Positions 54,640 to 63,885 of a stretch of DNA of 64,000 bases are shown here, in pieces. Source of the stretch: Aradus depressus. Taxonomy: Eukaryota; Arthropoda; Insecta; Hemiptera; Aradidae. The position numbers and the translations under genes were made by a program. How positions within the stretch are numbered: the first letter of the stretch is position 1; each line of letters starts with the position of its first letter. The notes below the pieces were generated by a model, which made no database searches, was not told the origin of the DNA, and saw only the letters and a program-made list of their open reading frames with translations. The stretch spans positions 31,746,066 to 31,810,065 of the forward strand of contig OY759215.1 in NCBI GenBank assembly GCA_963662175.1, given 5' to 3'.

Positions 54640-55317
54640 ATCAGATTTTTTTTTTGCAAGGGTTGGGGCGACCACCGACCGGACAACCTGTGGCTATCGG
54701 TCGTCACACCGCTTTTTTGTGCTCCCGCCAGGAGCCGACAAACCGGCTGAACACTGGGTAGCTGGTCTCTGTCCCCATTTGCTGCAGAACCAGTCCAAAA
54801 TCAACATATTCGGTATAGCAAATCAACTCTACACTGGCCTGGTAGTAGACAATTCTGCTGTCTCGATGCCCCCACATGAACAGTTTGGGTTGTTCTTCTT
54901 CCTATGAGAAGAAGAGTTTGGAGTTAAAATCTCCATAGAATAATATCTGGAACGCCCAGTGATCAGGCTGTACCGATGTTGTAGTAGCGTACCCGGACGT
55001 CCGAAAAGTTTGCGTACGTCGTTAGGCGATCCGTACTTCGAGACAAGGTTTTTGCCATTTGCCCCCTACCCATTCCTAGGCAATGTCCTAGCAACTATTT
55101 GGTCTGGACTGTCTGCATCAATATCTAACCTAGCGTCCAAGTTGAAGTCGATGGAGGGGGGGCTTTCGCTAGTACTTGTAGCGTAGCCTTTGAGGCAGTT
55201 ATTGATCTTAAAAGGCCATATTAAACTTTTCCGAATTTCAATTTCGCTTGTTCTATGAATAAGACATATCAAAAAAACATATATGAGTATAAAAAAAATT
55301 AAAAATTGCGTTAAAAA
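54640..55317. other. Higher-GC block, unclassified; possible non-LTR endonuclease scrap
   Basis: Base composition rises from about 54650 to 55200. On the minus strand 54918-54935 reads GDFNSK in the context ILFYGDFNSKLFF, the Asp/Asn-containing motif of APE-type endonucleases. The neighbouring motifs of that family were not found. A Jockey RT fragment follows on the same strand upstream, which is compatible with one degraded ORF2 but out of its normal order. Confidence 0.3.
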
Positions 55318-55485
55318 GTTTACAAAAACTAAGTGGCTGGTAGATTTTGTAAATTGACTTAAAATTGTCCTTAGGACTTTGAATTGGATGGAGTGGATAT
55401 TGTTGATGTTTGATAGCTTAGCACAACCCCATAATTAAAATCAATATGTCTACATAGGACTCACATGGTCTTCTATAGTTAATTT
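55318..55485 (-). pseudogene. Jockey-type RT thumb-region fragment
   Basis: The minus strand reads M-stop-TY-stop-F-stop-LWGCAKLSNINNIHSIQFKV followed by LRTI. It is homologous to WTYGLELWGTAKQSNIN at 3.38-3.44 kb. Three stops in ten codons show advanced decay. Confidence 0.75.
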
Positions 55486-55492
55486 TTTTTTT

Positions 55493-55511
55493 GGGGGGGG
55501 GGGGGGGGGGG
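55493..55511. repeat. G homopolymer, 19 nt
   Basis: Directly follows a T run (about 55483-55492). Confidence 0.95.
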
Positions 55512-55969
55512 CGCTCAACTACGAGGGTTATCTATGTAGTATACTATGTAGCCCTTTACACTTATATGAAATTATTACAAATGAACCGTATATACTAACT
55601 TCTAATTTTAATTGATAAATAAAAGAGCATAGGATGACAATATACACAACCTTTCAAGAAATTTAAAATTATAATAGAACTCTAGTTAATAATATGTACT
55701 TATCATGTCGAAGAGTGGAGAGAGGGGTGGTAAGTGGATGTTAGCGTGAATTGGTGACCTTTCCAAAAATATATCTGGTTGACAGCTCATTGAACTTTGA
55801 AATTTGCCAACATGGATGTAACAATCTAAAGCGAATTCTAGCATTATTTAATATATTCATTCTTAGGCTGTACTATGGTACCAAATTTTTTTTTTTTTTT
55901 TTTGCGGCTGGAGTTGCTGGAGCAATTTTCGTCTGCTTATAGGCTTTTTTTTTTTTTTTTTAATTTTTA
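55512..55969. other. No gene recognised
   Basis: AT-rich, with T homopolymers at about 55888-55903 and 55946-55960. Confidence 0.5.
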
Positions 55970-56580
55970 TATTTATAGTTTAATAAGACTGTAATTTAAT
56001 CGTGTGAAAGTCCGAGATCGAATTTTTAATAGCTTTTACGTTTCAGGGTCCCTTTGAACAAGTTTTGACCATTTTCGCTATGATATATGTATATGTGTGT
56101 GATTGGAACATTTTGAACGCTCTAACTCAGATACGACTGTAGCTATGAACTTGAAACATGAAATGAAGATGTCAAATGTCCTAACTTAGATCTGATTAAA
56201 TTTTGGCTGAAATCGGGCGAAGTTTTACTTCGGAACCAAAGTACATTTTACAAAATACCGCTTATACTTATGATCTAAACAAAAATTTTTTCAAATAAAA
56301 GTTGTATATAAAATTGAAAGGCACATTTTATATGAAATACGATTTTTGACAAGCCTTCCTGTTTGCGAACACTTGCCGAAAACCGCTCTGAAATGTCGTT
56401 TTGAAACCTTTTTTTTCTTTTCGAAAAATTGGTTTTTATTAAAATAATCCCTTATTAAATTTACAATCGCTAAATTGTCCTAAAAATTTAAATAGGACCA
56501 ATACGACTAATGTTATAACGCCCGAAAGAATTGAAAATGAATTTGTATAGGAAATATTTAGAAGCAATGTTTACATTCTA
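55970..56580 (+). repeat. RptB, single arm
   Basis: GTGTGAAAGTCCGAGATCGA, TTTTGACCATTTTCGCTATG, TGTAGCTATGAACTTGAAAC and CTCTGAAATGTCGTTTTGAA follow the order at 5820-6480. Confidence 0.75.
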
Positions 56581-56686
56581 ACGCAAAACAACGAATTTCA
56601 TATTTGGTGGTGTTTTTTTAAAAAAATAATAAAAAAAAATTGAAGAAAAATAATATATATATATATATATATATATTATATTCCAG

Positions 56687-57019
56687 AGGGCGCCGGTAGC
56701 TCAGTGGTATACGTGCTTGTCTTCTGAGCTCAAGATCGTGGGTTCGAAACCCGACCAAGGCCCTTTAATTTATTTTATCTGGGAAGTAAAAAAAACTTAA
56801 GCACGCCGTCCTTGGAATGGGACGTTAAGCGATGGTCCCGAGCCTGTACGATGTCAGGTACTTGTTAAAGACCCCTACCCTAGATGAATAAAAAATTTAG
56901 GGTAGGCAAAATTTTAGGACTTCCACGGTAGATTCGGGCTCATGTTCACCAGAGTGACGAAAGAGCGCTCTGGTAGTAGGCGATATGACGGGCATGTGTC
57001 ATAAAACCTAAACCTAACC
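56687..57019 (+). mobile_element. SINE-A, full-length with CCTAA tail
   Basis: GGGCGCCGGTAGCTCAGTGG, GGGTTCGAAACCC, complete body except a short deletion near GATATGACGGGCATG, tail AAAACCTAAACCTAACCTA. Flanking TATTATAT on both sides is a likely target duplication. Confidence 0.9.
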
Positions 57020-57024
57020 TATTA

Positions 57025-57236
57025 TATAGACTTTCTTATACCAACCTTTCTTGTAGTCTCTCTCTCTCCCTCCCTCCTTTCAAATTCATTTTATATTGAC
57101 ATAGGGTATAAGAAATTCACTCAGAATTACGCTGTACAATATAATGATGTACATATTATGTAATGCTAGTACCAAATGAATTTGAGAAGTGAGAATTTTG
57201 TTCAAAAGTGGTTGATATAAGAAAGTCCTGCCATAT
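57025..57236. mobile_element. MITE family M2, second copy (about 210 bp)
   Basis: Left GACTTTCTTATACCAACCTT; right GGTTGATATAAGAAAGTCCT. It shares termini and general layout with 52033-52262 and lies directly after the SINE-A. Confidence 0.7.
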
Positions 57237-57597
57237 CCCATATATATTTTTATCTTGTCATCAAAAAGGTAGAAGAAAACTGTCCGATTTTGGGAAGCTA
57301 AAATGTATCTAACAAAACGTGTAGTTTTGCAGTTTTTGGTCTCGTAAATATTTTTATTTTCTCTGAGTTCATGGAGAGTGGAAATTTCGATATTTTTCGT
57401 GAAGATACGAAGGTATTATATTTCACATTCTCAGAGAATTGATAAAACATCTAGGACACGAAGAGGTTTTTCTGGAGGCGCATTATGGGGAGAGGAATTA
57501 ATCTATTATTCTATTATTTTTATGTCATGCTAGTCCACTGATAATGACCAAGATTAATACTCAATAATAATTTCTAATGATATTTAAATTTTTCCAG

Positions 57598-58695
57598 GAT
57601 CTTGTCGAGGAAGATAAGAAGCCAACTGATATTTATACAAACTGTTTATCAAAAATGTCGAACGAAAACAGGGAAATCAGTTTCCGACCAACAGTAAAAC
57701 AAGAAACAACATTGAAACTACTGGAAGAGTACGGGGTACCTTTCATCAGGAAGAAAAAAATAATAAAAGAACCTGGATATGAAGAAACAGTAACTAAGAT
57801 TGGTGGAAGAGCTATCAGATTGATACCTCAAGAAGAACCTCTGGAGCCGGATCACGTTCTGGTAAGGAAGGAACGGATAGAAGAAGACGTTGATGAAGAA
57901 GAATCACCAGAGGAAAAAGAAAAAGAGAAAGAGGCCCCAACGCAACAACTCATAACTCGCAAGTGGAAGAGGCCTTTGAAATTGACAGGAACTATAAGAC
58001 CTCCACCACTATCTGTTAAATTTCAAAGAGCCAGCCGCCCAATGAAGGTAACAAACATCGGAAAGGGCATGTTTAGAATACTCCAGGACAAGGAACCATT
58101 TCTGACAGAGCAGAAGGAGTTGAAGAAAAAGAAATTTTCTCCTACACATCTCCATAGAGGCAAGACTCCAAGCAGTATGTTACCAGTAATTGGAAAATCA
58201 GTGATGGAACTTCGTAAAGAGCTGAGGCCACTCAGACGAACTCGAATAGATGGTAAAGATCGAAATACAAGACTTAAACAGATCTTGAAAAGGATTCATG
58301 AACTGACGGATGTCACTCAGGAGAAATTACCCAACGTTCAGGAGCTGTACGAACCACCAAGATATGTTCAAATTGGAGAACAATATTTCAAATTAAAGCC
58401 AAAACTGAAACTAATAAAACGAAGTCCTGGTAAGAAGATAAGCCCCATCTGGAGACCCGGGAAGAAAGAAACATTTCGGGAAATATACATTGACGGTAAG
58501 GTGTACAGAATAACACCAAAAGTTGGAGGTAAATCAGAGGCGAAAGTTAAAGAAAGCATTCAGGCGAGCATTCCATATCCAAAAGTATACAAAATAAAGA
58601 GACCAGGAAGGAAAGAGGAGGAGAAAAAGAGGAAAGATCTAGAAGCAGAAAAGAAGAAGGATTCTATGGAGTCGTTTTATGATCGTAACCAAATG
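57598..58695 (+). CDS. Host gene, large internal exon, product unknown
   Basis: The exon is bounded by acceptor AAATTTTTCCAG|GAT and donor CAAATG|GTAAGT, both near-perfect. It is 1,098 nt, 366 codons, open throughout, with phase 0 at both ends. If translation started at the upstream ATG 57577, the acceptor would be bypassed; I prefer the spliced reading. The product is highly charged: an acidic stretch (ERIEEDVDEEESPEEKEKEK, about residues 100-120) and Lys/Arg-rich parts throughout. Four short related segments recur: TKIGGRAIRLIPQ, TNIGKGMFRILQD, VQIGEQYFKLKPK and IYIDGKVYRITPK, a pattern of hydrophobic-x-I-G-(x)3-4-aromatic/aliphatic-basic-hydrophobic. No transmembrane segment or known domain was recognised. 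It is not retroelement-like, and its codon use and openness contrast with the surrounding decay. Confidence 0.8.
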
Positions 58696-58922
58696 GTAAG
58701 TTAATACTAGAACCAAATATATACTTATTTACATATTTATTTCTGGAAGTAGTAGCTTTAATATAATTTTGGTTCACTATTACATAAATGAATAACAAGT
58801 GATTGCTGGACAGTGGCGTGAGTAGCCGGAGGGCATAACCATAACAAATATTTTCGTTAGAACTAGAAGAGCGGTCTTGTTCTTATAATGAAATTCAGGT
58901 GAACTACATAACACCAAAGTAA

Positions 58923-59300
58923 TAATTTACGGGGTTAGAATCAAAATGGTCCAAGTGACAATTTTTCGTTATGTGCATAATCGGGTACAAAAATGATAGC
59001 TCTGTTCAGGAAAAAAGTTGTACAAGTGAAATCCTAGCCAGTGCTGAGATCTAGTGGTACTTATACCATTTTGGTGAGGTATACAAATAACTTAAACATA
59101 TCAATAGTGACCTTGAAATTAAGATTTTTATTCAATTTTACGGTTTGCTAACAGCAACTTTCATCAAAAAAGCAGAAGACAAAATATTTCCGGTTTCGAT
59201 AAATTATCGATTTTTTAAATCAGTTAAGCACTTAATGCACACTTTCTTCAAAGTTTTAAGAATGTCACTTAGGCCATTTTGATTCTAACCCCGTCAATTA
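58923..59300. mobile_element. MITE family M3, 378 bp
   Basis: Inverted termini of about 28 bp with two or three mismatches: ACGGGGTTAGAATCAAAATG on the left (from 58929) and its complement on the right. Noncoding interior. Confidence 0.75.
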
Positions 59301-59318
59301 CAACTATTATTATAAAAA

Positions 59319-59468
59319 TCGCGGGTTTGAAACTCGGCCGAGGCCCTTAGGTGTTTTATCAGGGAAGTAGATAGAACTTTGAGCATGCTGTACTTCGGAT
59401 GGGACGTTATGCGATGGTCCCGACCCTGTGCAATGTCAGAAATTCGTTAAAGAACCGTTCGTTAAAGA
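59319..59468 (+). mobile_element. SINE-A fragment (B box to mid body)
   Basis: CGCGGGTTTGAAACTCGGCC, GAGGCCCTTAGG, TACTTCGGATGGGACGTTAT and GCGATGGTCCCGACCCTGTG. The A box is missing. Confidence 0.8.
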
Positions 59469-59920
59469 TTATACATTTAGTATGAGCCTCTATTAGGCTA
59501 TTACTAAGTCAAATAGTGAGTATTACCCCAAATAATTAATTAGTTTTTGAGTGAAAGTGAAAACGGATTCACCGACTTATTGTTATTTTTGGAAACAGGG
59601 TGATGGAAAATTCAAGGTAGATTATATAACTTTCCCTATACCTCGTAAATCTGTTAAATTAAAAAAAAAAAAAAAAGTAGTGTAAACCTCTCAGCCTTGA
59701 TCATTGGATGATTTCATGTGAACTGATCCGCCTGACATCTGACTATAGACGAATTCAGACAGAAGAAGACAGGTTGAATTGACAGAGAAGAAGAACCAGA
59801 AATATGTGAAAAAACTTCAACATTTTCCTGGCCTTTTCCGGAGAATTTGCAGCCACAAGGGAGTTTATGGAGTCACCATTATCTGCAATAACTGTAAGTA
59901 CTGATCTCAGTTGATATTGG

Positions 59921-60115
59921 GGGCCATGGTGGCCATGCTGGATAAGAGCACAGGGATTTGGTCGCATGGTCTCATCATGATTCGCGGGTTCGAATCCCGT
60001 TTGGGAGTGAGTTTTATTTCGTAGATAGAACTCCCTCCCGGGGCTATGGATGTTGTAAATTACTTGAAAACACAGTGACATGGCTAATATGCATTGTAAA
60101 TAAGGCCAAAAGAAA
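59921..60115 (+). mobile_element. SINE-B copy
   Basis: GGGGGCCATGGTGGCCATGC, GGGTTCGAATCCC, CTCCCTCCCGGGGCTATGGA, ACATGGCTAATATGCATTGT. Diverged in the A-box region. Confidence 0.85.
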
Positions 60116-60285
60116 GAAAATATAAATAAATAATTAATCCTCTAAAAATAATATGTAATCAACTAATCAAGCAAATTTATCGAGTATAAAATAGTACTGT
60201 CAAATTTTTATTGGAGTTCGATAGCTATTTTTTTTCGTTTTTCCTTAATTTCTTCATCACAGTACATTTTAATAAATTGTACAGC

Positions 60286-60464
60286 TAACCATGGTTACCG
60301 TGCGGGATAGAGCATAGGGCTTTGGTCGGCATGGTCTCACCATGGTTTGCGGGTTCGAATCCCGTCCGGGAGTGAGTTTTATTTCGTAGATAGAACTCCC
60401 TCCCGAGGCCATGGATGTCGTGAATAACTAATAAGTTTATAAGAGACATGGCTAATATACATCG
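60286..60464 (+). mobile_element. SINE-B copy
   Basis: AACCATGGTTACCGTGCGGG, GGTTTGCGGGTTCGAATCCC, CTCCCTCCCGAGGCCATGGA, ACATGGCTAATATACATCG. Confidence 0.85.
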
Positions 60465-60587
60465 GGTGCCTCTAGATACGTATACATTTTATTGTAATAT
60501 ATTAATCGTAATAAACATAATTATTAAAAATAAATTTTAAAAAAACGGAAAATGTTACAAAACACTCCAACAAAAAAACCTTAAAAG

Positions 60588-60825
60588 AGGACCTGAGCTC
60601 GACTCTATTGTTGCCTACCTTGGTTTATACTCCTAGGGTATGGGGTCTTTAAGGAGTACCTGACATATACAGACTCGGGACCATCGCTTAACGTCCCTTC
60701 CGAAGGACGGCGAGCTCAAGGTCTTCTTATCCCCCAGATAATTAACCTAAGGGCCTCGGCCGGGTTTCGAATCCGGGACCTTAAGCTCAGTAGGCAAGCA
60801 CGCTTCCTCTGAGCTATATGAAAAC
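60588..60825 (-). mobile_element. SINE-A, body and head
   Basis: Minus strand: GAGGAAGCGTGCTTGCCTAC, TCCCGGATTCGAAACCCGGC, then the body to GAGTCGAGCTCAGGTCC. The distal third is missing. Confidence 0.8.
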
Positions 60826-61992
60826 TAAAATAAATAAAAAAGAATTCGAAGAATGACATCGTGGTTTGGATTGAAAATCAAAAACTGACTTCTGAATTCT
60901 CGTACTGAATTTCGGGTGTCTACAATGATTACATTGGTAGTTATTTTGGGTTGAGCTTCTCTAATCCCCGATTTTTTTCAGATGACAATTTAGTTAAAAA
61001 CCAGTTATGGTCGAAAATAAAACAGTGGGAAAACGTATTTTGTTTCTATGAGAAAGTTGTTCAGTATCAGTATTTCCTTGGCATTTAATGCGGCATGAGA
61101 TTATAACGCAAAATATTATTTTTCAAAGGTTACCTCATTGAAAATGTGGAGATTTCAAAAAATGTCGCTCGATAAAATTTCTTCGCTGAAAAATTATTCC
61201 CTTCTGTTTTTGGGAATACATTTGTAAAGTGAACCCTCTACGTTCATGGAATAAGAAAGTGTGTAATATATTTCTACTGCATTTGACTTTTTATGTGGTA
61301 CTTTTAATGTTGTGATCATCGAAGAAAGTGTAATATATTTCGACTGCATTACCGTGTAATATATTTCGTCACTTATGAATGAATGTAAAAGTAAATATAT
61401 AATAAAACCAATAACAATAAAACAACTCTAAAAACCATGATTAGATTAAACATTGTATTTTTACATCATATTTACCAATGTAGTGAATTTAACAAAAAAT
61501 ATCGATATTACGAACGTTAACAAGATCTTTGGGTAACAAACTTTTAGGTTAAAGATGCTTCGATAGCTTAATTTGTCACAATAAATAAAATTTGGGGTAA
61601 AAGAAAATAATATAGCGGTGTAAACCTAAAAAAAATATTATTATTTTAGCTATCACAACCCTATAATTTCATGTATAAAAGAAATTAAAGAACAATAAAT
61701 TTCAAAGTTTAATTCCTCACACTACCTTTCTTATTGTAACATTATATAACAAATTTTAATCAAAATCAGTGCACGACAGCAAATTACTGAAACTAAAGCA
61801 GATGTTTACACATCAATTCTCGTGAGTACCGCGTCACACACACATGTTTTTTTTTAATCCCCATTTGCAGTTAGACGGCCAAAAACCTGGTATATGAATA
61901 AGAAAACATACAATGATTCAACTATGAATAATTGATAATGGGAATATATTTATTCTAACGTGTTTCTATAAATACTGTTTTATTATTCTCAG

Positions 61993-62157
61993 GTCTGGTC
62001 AAGTCAACGTTGGACCGTGACAGCGCCACAGCCCTTGGCTTTCATTGGACTAATATTTTCGACAAAATAAATACTGAATTGCGAAATATCAATATTGAGG
62101 ATGAGATTATATCGTTTCGAATGTCAACTAAATTTTACGAAGAAGTCATTGTGCCAG
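61993..62157 (+). CDS. Candidate downstream host exon, product unknown
   Basis: The acceptor is TTATTATTCTCAG|GT and the donor GTGCCAG|GTAAAT. One frame is open across the 165 nt (a multiple of 3), reading LVKSTLDRDSATALGFHWTN, continuing through an acidic/aliphatic stretch, and ending SFRMSTKFYEEVIVPG. That frame needs a phase-1 intron upstream, whereas exon 57598-58695 ends in phase 0. The phases agree if an intervening exon exists or if the second AG (CAAG|TCA, exon start 62004) is used. If the latter, the two exons join in frame. I do not recognise the protein. Confidence 0.55.
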
Positions 62158-62193
62158 GTAAATTCTAATATAAGGTACTTTAAACAAGACTTT

Positions 62194-62249
<56 letters not shown>
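62194..62249. repeat. (CT)n(AT)n microsatellite
   Basis: CT repeats pass directly into AT repeats, just downstream of the exon. Confidence 0.95.
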
Positions 62250-62250
<1 letters not shown>

Positions 62251-62257
<7 letters not shown>

Positions 62258-62576
62258 TTATGACTCATGCCCGGGCTTTAGCGACGAGGTCATATCGCTT
62301 ACTACCAGCGCGCTCTTTCGTCACTCTGGTGGACATGAGCCCGACTCTACTGTGGGAGTCCTAAATTTTGCCTGCCCTAAATTTTTATTCACCTAGGGCA
62401 GGGGTCTTTAACGAGTTCCTGACATCGTACAGGCTCGGGACCATCGCTTAATGTCCCATCCGAAGGACGGCGTGCTTAAGTTTATTTCCCAGATAAAATA
62501 AACTAAGGGCCTCGGTCGGGTTTCGAACCCACGATCTTGAGAAGGCAAGCACGCATACCAATAAGCTACCGGCGCC
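62251..62576 (-). mobile_element. SINE-A, near full-length
   Basis: Minus strand from GGCGCCGGTAGCTTATTGGT to GGGCATGAGTCATAATAACT, with a (TAAC)n-type tail that abuts the microsatellite. There is a short deletion around GAGCTCAAG. Confidence 0.9.
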
Positions 62577-62644
62577 GCTAATAACTTAAATATTGTGATC
62601 CATTTCTACTAAGGTAGGTAACACAGTGACACTCCGGATTGACT

Positions 62645-62797
62645 AGGCCGTGCGGGCTAGAGCGTAGGGCATTGGTCGCATGGTTTTACCATGGTTTGCG
62701 GGTTCGAATCTCGTCCGGGGGTGAGTTTTATTTCGTAGATAGAACTCCCTCCCGGGGCCATGGATGTAGTAAATAACTAGATAACAAAGTGACATGG
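62645..62797 (+). mobile_element. SINE-B copy lacking the first bases
   Basis: GGCCGTGCGGGCTAGAGCGT, GGTTTGCGGGTTCGAATCTC, CTCCCTCCCGGGGCCATGGA, ending at GTGACATGGCTTTGTG, where it abuts a non-LTR fragment. Confidence 0.85.
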
Positions 62798-62799
62798 CT

Positions 62800-63225
62800 T
62801 TGTGAAGTAGGGCACCCTCTCCATCATGCAGCACCAGACACTAACAGAATGGCAAACCAACTATACCGAGATATCTCAAACCAAGGCACAATACCACTAG
62901 AAGACAGTAATGGTTCCACCCTCAGAGTAAGACATTGGCGACAAAACAAATCACATACTTGATACGACCAAGAACCAGACACGCCAGAACAAACAAATAC
63001 TTACACTTAATGAAGCTAAAACCACAAACTAACTGTGAACATTGCGATGAGGCTGAAGACATAAAACATATGTTCTCTAACTGTAAAAAATACAATGAAA
63101 GACGAAATGAGACTCAACTGTCCAACTAAAACATATTCTTAGAAACCATAGCACACTTCAAAAACATAGATAACATAAACAACATTTATAAATATATTAC
63201 AATTTCAAAAATTGAACTTTAATAA
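62800..63225 (+). pseudogene. Non-LTR ORF2 C-terminal fragment with zinc-finger-like motif
   Basis: QITYLIRPRTRHARTNKYLH is the region just before the terminal finger of I/R1/Jockey-group ORF2. It is followed by C-E-H-C, seven residues, H, four residues, C, a complete C-x2-C-x7-H-x4-C. The frame at 62935-63129 ends in a stop. Upstream sequence (MANQLYRDIS-like) is in other frames, so RNase H is missing or broken. It ends near AATAAAACGAAG. Confidence 0.8.
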
Positions 63226-63234
63226 AACGAAGAA

Positions 63235-63590
63235 CATAAATCTATTGAGGGTGCAGAGGTGGGGGGCCTGGTGGGGGCTTTCGGGGTTCCAGGGCCAGTG
63301 TGCCTGGCCGGGGGTTGGGGTGACATCACCGGGGCCTCTGGGCTGATACAGTCCCGGGCTTAGAGGGTGTGGTCGGTGCCACCATACAAGCACACCCTCG
63401 CTGATGTATATAGTACTGCCCATATTAAGTGGCTGATAAAGAGAGAGTGGTCCGGTGGTGTCGTCCCAGATCCCTTGGTGGGGTTGGCTCTGCAGGTTGG
63501 GTGCCCCGGTCCCTGTCAGGTCCCCCGGCTATATAGGACTACAGTTAGTCTTAAGGCCAGGAAGAAAGAAAGAAAGAAAAAAAAAACGGG
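63235..63590 (+). mobile_element. GC-rich retroelement 3' fragment with (GAAA)n tail
   Basis: Markedly GC-rich (GGCCAGTGTGCCTGGCCGGG, GACATCACCGGGGCCTCTGG) and closed by AAGGCCAGGAAGAAAGAAAG, a simple-repeat tail like those of several arthropod non-LTR elements. It could be the 3' UTR of a LINE or a SINE; no coding region was identified. Confidence 0.5.
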
Positions 63591-63714
63591 ATACTAAAGA
63601 AGACTCATACCCCTTATAAAATGGATGAATAGGCTTATAAATTAAACTTTACAGGAAACTCCATAGTCAAAACAATTCCTAGATATTAAAAAAATATATG
63701 TGATGAGGCATTAA

Positions 63715-63885
63715 CAAAAGTTTTTTTTGTACCAACCACGTTCTTACGTTCACTATTTCTCCCCGTTCTCAAAATCATTTCATACTGATATTATTGGGAC
63801 AATGAAACTAATGTGTTGGCGTCAACGACCTTCTTTGTTTCATTGTACCTTGTACTTCTGTGACTTTTATAAACCCAGTAACGCC
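63715..63885. mobile_element. MITE family M2, decayed copy
   Basis: TTTTGTACCAACCACGTT and GTGTTGGCGTCAACGACCTT parallel TATACCAACCACGCTT and GAGTTGGCGTCAGAGGTTTC of the 52.03-kb copy. The right terminus is not intact. Confidence 0.5.

Larger units (their letters stand above)
58696..61992 (+). other. Intron or intergenic stretch between the two exons
   Basis: It starts with donor GTAAGTTAAT and ends TATTATTCTCAG, so it may be a single 3.3-kb intron or contain further small exons I cannot see. It holds a MITE (58923-59300), SINE-A and SINE-B copies, and a DR1 piece at about 59490-59665. From about 60850 to 61980 I see no other feature. Confidence 0.5.

Noticed and set aside
4867..62797. tRNA genes at the many TAGCTCAGTGG / GGTTCGAA boxes
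   Set aside because: The boxes belong to SINE heads with conserved unrelated bodies and tails; the flanks do not form a complete cloverleaf with an acceptor stem.
63205..63597. Pro/Gly-rich ORFs as a gene
   Set aside because: The block is GC-rich with a (GAAA)n tail, which fits a retroelement 3' region better than a host exon.
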